From the NCBI GenBank assembly GCA_905480145.1, contig CAJQPA010000018.1:40159-104158 (forward strand): 64,000 nucleotides of DNA. Direction: 5' to 3'. Positions 60,933 to 64,000 of this stretch are shown piece after piece. Positions within the stretch are counted from its first letter, which is position 1, and each line of letters starts with the position of its first letter. The position numbers and the translations under genes were made by a program. The notes under the pieces are model-generated. The model made no database searches and was not told the DNA's origin. It saw only the letters and a program-made list of their open reading frames with translations. The DNA is from an uncultured Flavobacteriales bacterium (lineage in GTDB: Bacteria; Bacteroidota; Bacteroidia; Flavobacteriales_D; Crocinitomicaceae).

Positions 60933-61436
60933 ATGAAAATTCAAAAAACATTCAAAATTACATTAAGCTTATTTGCTCTTGCAGCAGTCATATACTTTAT
61001 TGCGATAAAGCAGAAAGCATCTGATGCTGGAGATGAGGCTCCGAACTTTAAAACAATTCTAATCGATGGAACCACGTTTGAATTAAATGATTTAAAAGGG
61101 CAATACGTTATTTTAGATTTTTGGGCATCATGGTGCGCACCTTGCCGAAAAGAAATACCTGAAATGGTTGAATTCTATTCTCAGCTAAAAGATAAAGTAA
61201 CGATTGTTTCGATTGCACTCGAGAAAGATGCCTCAGTCGTACTAGACAATCCCGAATTATTTGACTTCCCTTGGGTTCATCAAATCATTGAAGAATCTTC
61301 GTTTGTCATGTTGTCAGAAATAGCGCAATTATATGGGGTATCGGAAATCCCAACTAAAATTTTAATAGCGCCTAATGGAAAAATATTGGAAGGAAGCTCT
61401 CTAAATAATTTTAGAGAGCTCATTTCTAATCATTAA
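60933..61436 (+). CDS. Membrane-anchored TlpA-like thioredoxin
   Basis: A 167-residue protein with an N-terminal membrane anchor (about 8-27) and a thioredoxin-fold domain with FWASWCAPCRKEIPE, the CxxC active site being Cys-Ala-Pro-Cys. The cis-proline region SEIPTKILI is present. It faces the periplasm and likely reduces disulfides there, for example in cytochrome c maturation. Its last 11 bases overlap the convergent T9SS cargo gene, and its final codons carry a perfect 11-bp inverted repeat. Confidence 0.88.
   Translation: MKIQKTFKITLSLFALAAVIYFIAIKQKASDAGDEAPNFKTILIDGTTFELNDLKGQYVILDFWASWCAPCRKEIPEMVEFYSQLKDKVTIVSIALEKDASVVLDNPELFDFPWVHQIIEESSFVMLSEIAQLYGVSEIPTKILIAPNGKILEGSSLNNFRELISNH
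61395..61420 (-). terminator. Intragenic 11-bp inverted repeat at convergent overlap
   Basis: AGCTCTCTAAA-TAAT-TTTAGAGAGCT is a perfect stem with a 4-base loop, inside the end of the TlpA-like gene and starting six bases beyond the stop of the minus-strand cargo gene. It lacks a T-run, so factor-independent termination is uncertain. Confidence 0.5.
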
Positions 61437-62907
61437 TGAGGTGAAGATAACCATGCTTTGACTCTTCGTTCTCATCCTTTAGGTTTGAATATGAAGCTTT
61501 GTAATAGTAGACTCCCTCTTGAACATCCTTGCCATTTAATTTCCCATCCCATTTCGGGAATACATTAATCTGATATTCATATGAGTAGAGTAAATTACCC
61601 CAGCGATTAAAGATTTCAAAATTCTTTATTTTAACCCATTCTGATGGTAGAATATAAATTGGCTCATAAAAATCATTTACTCCATCATTATTAGGTGTAA
61701 AGACGTTAGGAAATTCAATTATCGGCTCACAAAATGTTGAAACGTATATTGAATCTGTGGTGTTACATCCATTTATTGGTTCTACAATTATAACACTATA
61801 CCATCCAAGTTCCGATGGATCAACTTGAACAGTTTGGCCATTTGATACTATCGGATTCCAAGTATAAAACATTGCATCATTCATTGCATCTAACTCAACT
61901 GCGGATTCAAATGGACAAAATACTATACTATCGGAATCAAATGGAGCGACAGGGTTATCAACAACCAATACAACAGCAGTATCTGTATATGAATTATTAT
62001 TAAAATCAATACTTAATATTATGTTCCCAGATTCAGTTATTCCAACAATTGTGTCTTCCAATGGAAAAGGGTAAGTGTAATCAGTACTATTCCAATCTGA
62101 TAAAGTATCACCTGTTTCGGTATACCAGGTATAGCTTGTAATGTTTTCTGTATAATAATTTAAATAGGCAGTATCAGGATAACAAACAGTAACATCGGTT
62201 AATTCTATACTTCTTGAAGGAAAACAGATTTGCTGTAAATTGGTAGCTCCACCGGTAGAAGCTGTAAAACCCCATAGCGCTTCAGTTTCACCATTAAAAA
62301 TAACATTGACTAAATCAATATTGTTTGACATTCTTAAGTTTCCGTCAAAATACATTTCAATAATTTGCGTATTTGCATTCCAAACAATTCTTGTTGTGTG
62401 CGTATTTCCATCTTCGACATTTGCACCAGAAGGATCTAGACTAACTGAAGAAACCAATGGGTTAAGCCAATCATTGTTATGATACATTCCTGTATGATCA
62501 TCAGGAATGTCATCTTTTGGCGCTCCATTATCCCATGTGTCAAATTCTATTGCTAATGCAGGAGAAATTCCCTCATATCCTATTCCACCTCCAGACACAC
62601 CACTATTGGCAGAAGAAAGTCCTCTTAACACAAAAGCAAATCCATCCGCACCACCATCATTCGAACCCAGATTGAGGCAGAAAATTGCATCAAAACTCTC
62701 TAATAAATTTATTGGCTCTTGATCCCATACAGCTCCTGCTTGTCCTGTGAGATCTTCCGTCAATGTAAAACAAGTATCTGATTCTCCACAGAGTAATTGA
62801 TTTATATTGGCTACACCAAACGCATCGCCAACTAGTTCATAATCATTCTGCCCATGGCTAAGAAAAGACATTAATAAAACCAATAAAGGAAGGACCTTTT
62901 TCACCAT
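61426..62907 (-). CDS. Lectin-domain secreted protein with type B T9SS sorting domain
   Basis: A 493-residue exported protein. After the signal peptide (about 1-19) comes an L-type (legume-like) lectin domain (about 20-230) with FDAIFCLNLGSNDGGADGFA and ALAIEFDTWDNG. A middle Ig-like region follows (about 235-385), and the last 95 residues form the gliding-motility-associated type B T9SS C-terminal domain: FPNVFTPNNDGVND and FNRWGNLLY. It is predicted to be secreted through the type IX system whose parts lie at 24191-32638 and to bind carbohydrate at the cell surface or outside. Its stop overlaps the convergent TlpA-like gene by 11 bases. Confidence 0.92.
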   Translation of the reverse strand: MVKKVLPLLVLLMSFLSHGQNDYELVGDAFGVANINQLLCGESDTCFTLTEDLTGQAGAVWDQEPINLLESFDAIFCLNLGSNDGGADGFAFVLRGLSSANSGVSGGGIGYEGISPALAIEFDTWDNGAPKDDIPDDHTGMYHNNDWLNPLVSSVSLDPSGANVEDGNTHTTRIVWNANTQIIEMYFDGNLRMSNNIDLVNVIFNGETEALWGFTASTGGATNLQQICFPSRSIELTDVTVCYPDTAYLNYYTENITSYTWYTETGDTLSDWNSTDYTYPFPLEDTIVGITESGNIILSIDFNNNSYTDTAVVLVVDNPVAPFDSDSIVFCPFESAVELDAMNDAMFYTWNPIVSNGQTVQVDPSELGWYSVIIVEPINGCNTTDSIYVSTFCEPIIEFPNVFTPNNDGVNDFYEPIYILPSEWVKIKNFEIFNRWGNLLYSYEYQINVFPKWDGKLNGKDVQEGVYYYKASYSNLKDENEESKHGYLHLIND

Positions 62908-63076
62908 AATTCTATTGTTTTAAATAAGATAGACACAACTACTAAAAAAAAGTTGCATCATTTTGTGAAATTAGTAATTTTTGAATGGACTATTATCAAG
63001 TTATCATAAGAAACAGCAATAATCCCAGAAAAATATAATCCCTAAGGCTTTTACGAGCAGGGTATTATCAAGCAAT

Positions 63077-64000
63077 TTATTCTAGCCATCTTTTTTCAGC
63101 CCATTCTTTTTCTTCTTTTACAGTCAAGAAAGTCCAAGCAACAATTCGACTGGACTTATTCCCAGTTCCCATATCAATGGTCTTATACTCACCTACCTCC
63201 GATTCTTCCAGAGCATCGTAGATATACTTGAGGTTTGATTGCTTAGAGACGAGGGTAGAAAACCAGCAACATGATTTAGAAAATTGAGTGCTTTGTTTGA
63301 TCATTTTTATAATGAATTGCTTTTCACCACCTTCCGTCCATAGTTCATTATTGGTGCCTCCGAAGTTCAATTCTGCTTTCGTAACTTTCTTCTTTTTGAG
63401 ATTGCTCAATTTCCTTAAATTACCCTCTGTCGCTTCTTCCATTGAAGAATGAAACGGTGGATTACAAATCGCTAAATCAATTAACTCTTCTTTCCCAATT
63501 ATGCCAAAGAATGTTTCGGTTGGTTTTTCTTGCTTGCGAATCTCTACTTTTTCAGATAAATTGGGAGTCGCCGCAATAATTCTTTTTGCAGATTCAAGCG
63601 CTACAGGATCAATGTCCGAGCCAATGAATGACCATCCGTATTCGTTTGTGCCAATGACTGGATAAACGCAATTTGCTCCTACACCAACATCAAGACATTT
63701 AATTTTACTTCCTTGTGGAATTTTACCAAAGTTACTGCCAGCCAGAAGATCTGCCATATGATGAAGATAATCAGCTCTACCCGGTATTGGAGGACATAAA
63801 TAGCCTGCAGGAATATCCCAAAATTCTACATTGTAATAATGCATTAATAATGCCTTATTCAAGGCCTTTACAGCTTCTGCATTAAAGAAATCTATTGTTT
63901 CATCTCCATATTTATTCTCAACCACAAAATTTGCCAATTCCGGGCACTTTTTCAATAATAATTTGAAGTCGTAACGAGATTGATGCTTATTACGTTTATG
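63077..64000 (-). CDS. rlmF: 23S rRNA (adenine(1618)-N(6))-methyltransferase RlmF, start outside window
   Basis: The frame is open to the right edge: codons 64000-63956 read HKRNKHQSRYDFKLL, matching the N-terminus of RlmF, so only a few residues are missing and the TTG at 63955 is not the start. The AGYLCPPIPGRADYLHHMAD segment, the SAM motif CLDVGVGANCVYP and the adenine-N6 catalytic NPPF (AICNPPFHSSMEEA) identify it. It methylates A1618 of 23S rRNA. The 169 bases between it and the T9SS cargo gene hold nothing I can identify. Confidence 0.94.
   Translation of the reverse strand, partial: HKRNKHQSRYDFKLLLKKCPELANFVVENKYGDETIDFFNAEAVKALNKALLMHYYNVEFWDIPAGYLCPPIPGRADYLHHMADLLAGSNFGKIPQGSKIKCLDVGVGANCVYPVIGTNEYGWSFIGSDIDPVALESAKRIIAATPNLSEKVEIRKQEKPTETFFGIIGKEELIDLAICNPPFHSSMEEATEGNLRKLSNLKKKKVTKAELNFGGTNNELWTEGGEKQFIIKMIKQSTQFSKSCCWFSTLVSKQSNLKYIYDALEESEVGEYKTIDMGTGNKSSRIVAWTFLTVKEEKEWAEKRWLE

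Noticed and set aside
63953..63955. TTG as start of rlmF
   Set aside because: Upstream codons to base 64000 encode conserved RlmF N-terminal residues, so the real start is beyond the right edge.

Overview
This is an AT-rich, gene-dense stretch of a Bacteroidota chromosome, most likely from the order Flavobacteriales. The assignment rests on gene content and signals seen in the sequence: type IX secretion and gliding genes (porV, porU, a porP/sprF-type gene, gldJ, followed by murF), a cargo protein with a type B T9SS sorting domain, what looks like one end of a flexirubin/aryl-polyene pigment cluster, and many copies of the Bacteroidota -7 promoter element TAnnTTTG. No rRNA, CRISPR array, prophage or insertion sequence was seen. 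No gap between genes exceeds 300 bases.

Layout. 2-10609: edge of a probable aryl-polyene/flexirubin (dialkylresorcinol-type) cluster: two phytoene-desaturase-like FAD oxidoreductases flank a 1267-residue MMPL exporter/PlsC acyltransferase/methyltransferase fusion; opposite them lie a secreted unknown, a PaaK/LuxE-like adenylating enzyme and a membrane-anchored C45 Ntn-hydrolase, and then a phosphopantetheinyl transferase. The ketosynthases expected for such a cluster must lie to the left of the window. 10613-15224: ychF-fahA-relA/spoT operon on the minus strand. 15351-19722: M28 peptidase, di-haem peroxidase, GNAT, alpha-oxoamine synthase (serine palmitoyltransferase-like). 19826-22551: bioB-bioF and a small membrane protein. 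22668-25474: split YeeE/YedE sulfur importer, ispF, porV. 25537-34061: porU, porP-like, gldJ, murF. 34123-42228: acyl-CoA dehydrogenase, anmK, then a run of glutamate dehydrogenase, nhaD, exbB, exbD, tonB-like and folC. 42320-45284: tRNA-Val, an ABC-2 exporter translationally coupled to a six-repeat secreted protein, tRNA-Leu. 45473-48302: bestrophin and an MsbA-like ABC exporter. 48485-53610: molybdenum cofactor operon moeA-mobA-moaD-moaE-moaCB-moaA plus a TauE/SafE permease. 53620-64000: glycosyltransferase, secreted unknown, a sigma-54-type response regulator without a DNA-binding domain, Ppx/GppA, an ABC-2 exporter, SDR, TlpA-like thioredoxin, a lectin-domain T9SS cargo and rlmF (running off the right edge).

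Working together: PorU and PorV form the cell-surface sortase complex that would process proteins such as the one at 61426-62907; GldJ links the secretion system to gliding. Most genes are ordinary housekeeping genes. The points most worth a second look are the pigment-cluster edge with its triple fusion, the repeat protein tied to an ABC exporter, a 31-base promoter element shared by ychF and the response regulator, several apparently leaderless genes, hairpins built across stop codons where genes converge, and the HTH-less GAFTSA regulator. All calls come from reading the sequence; no database search was possible.
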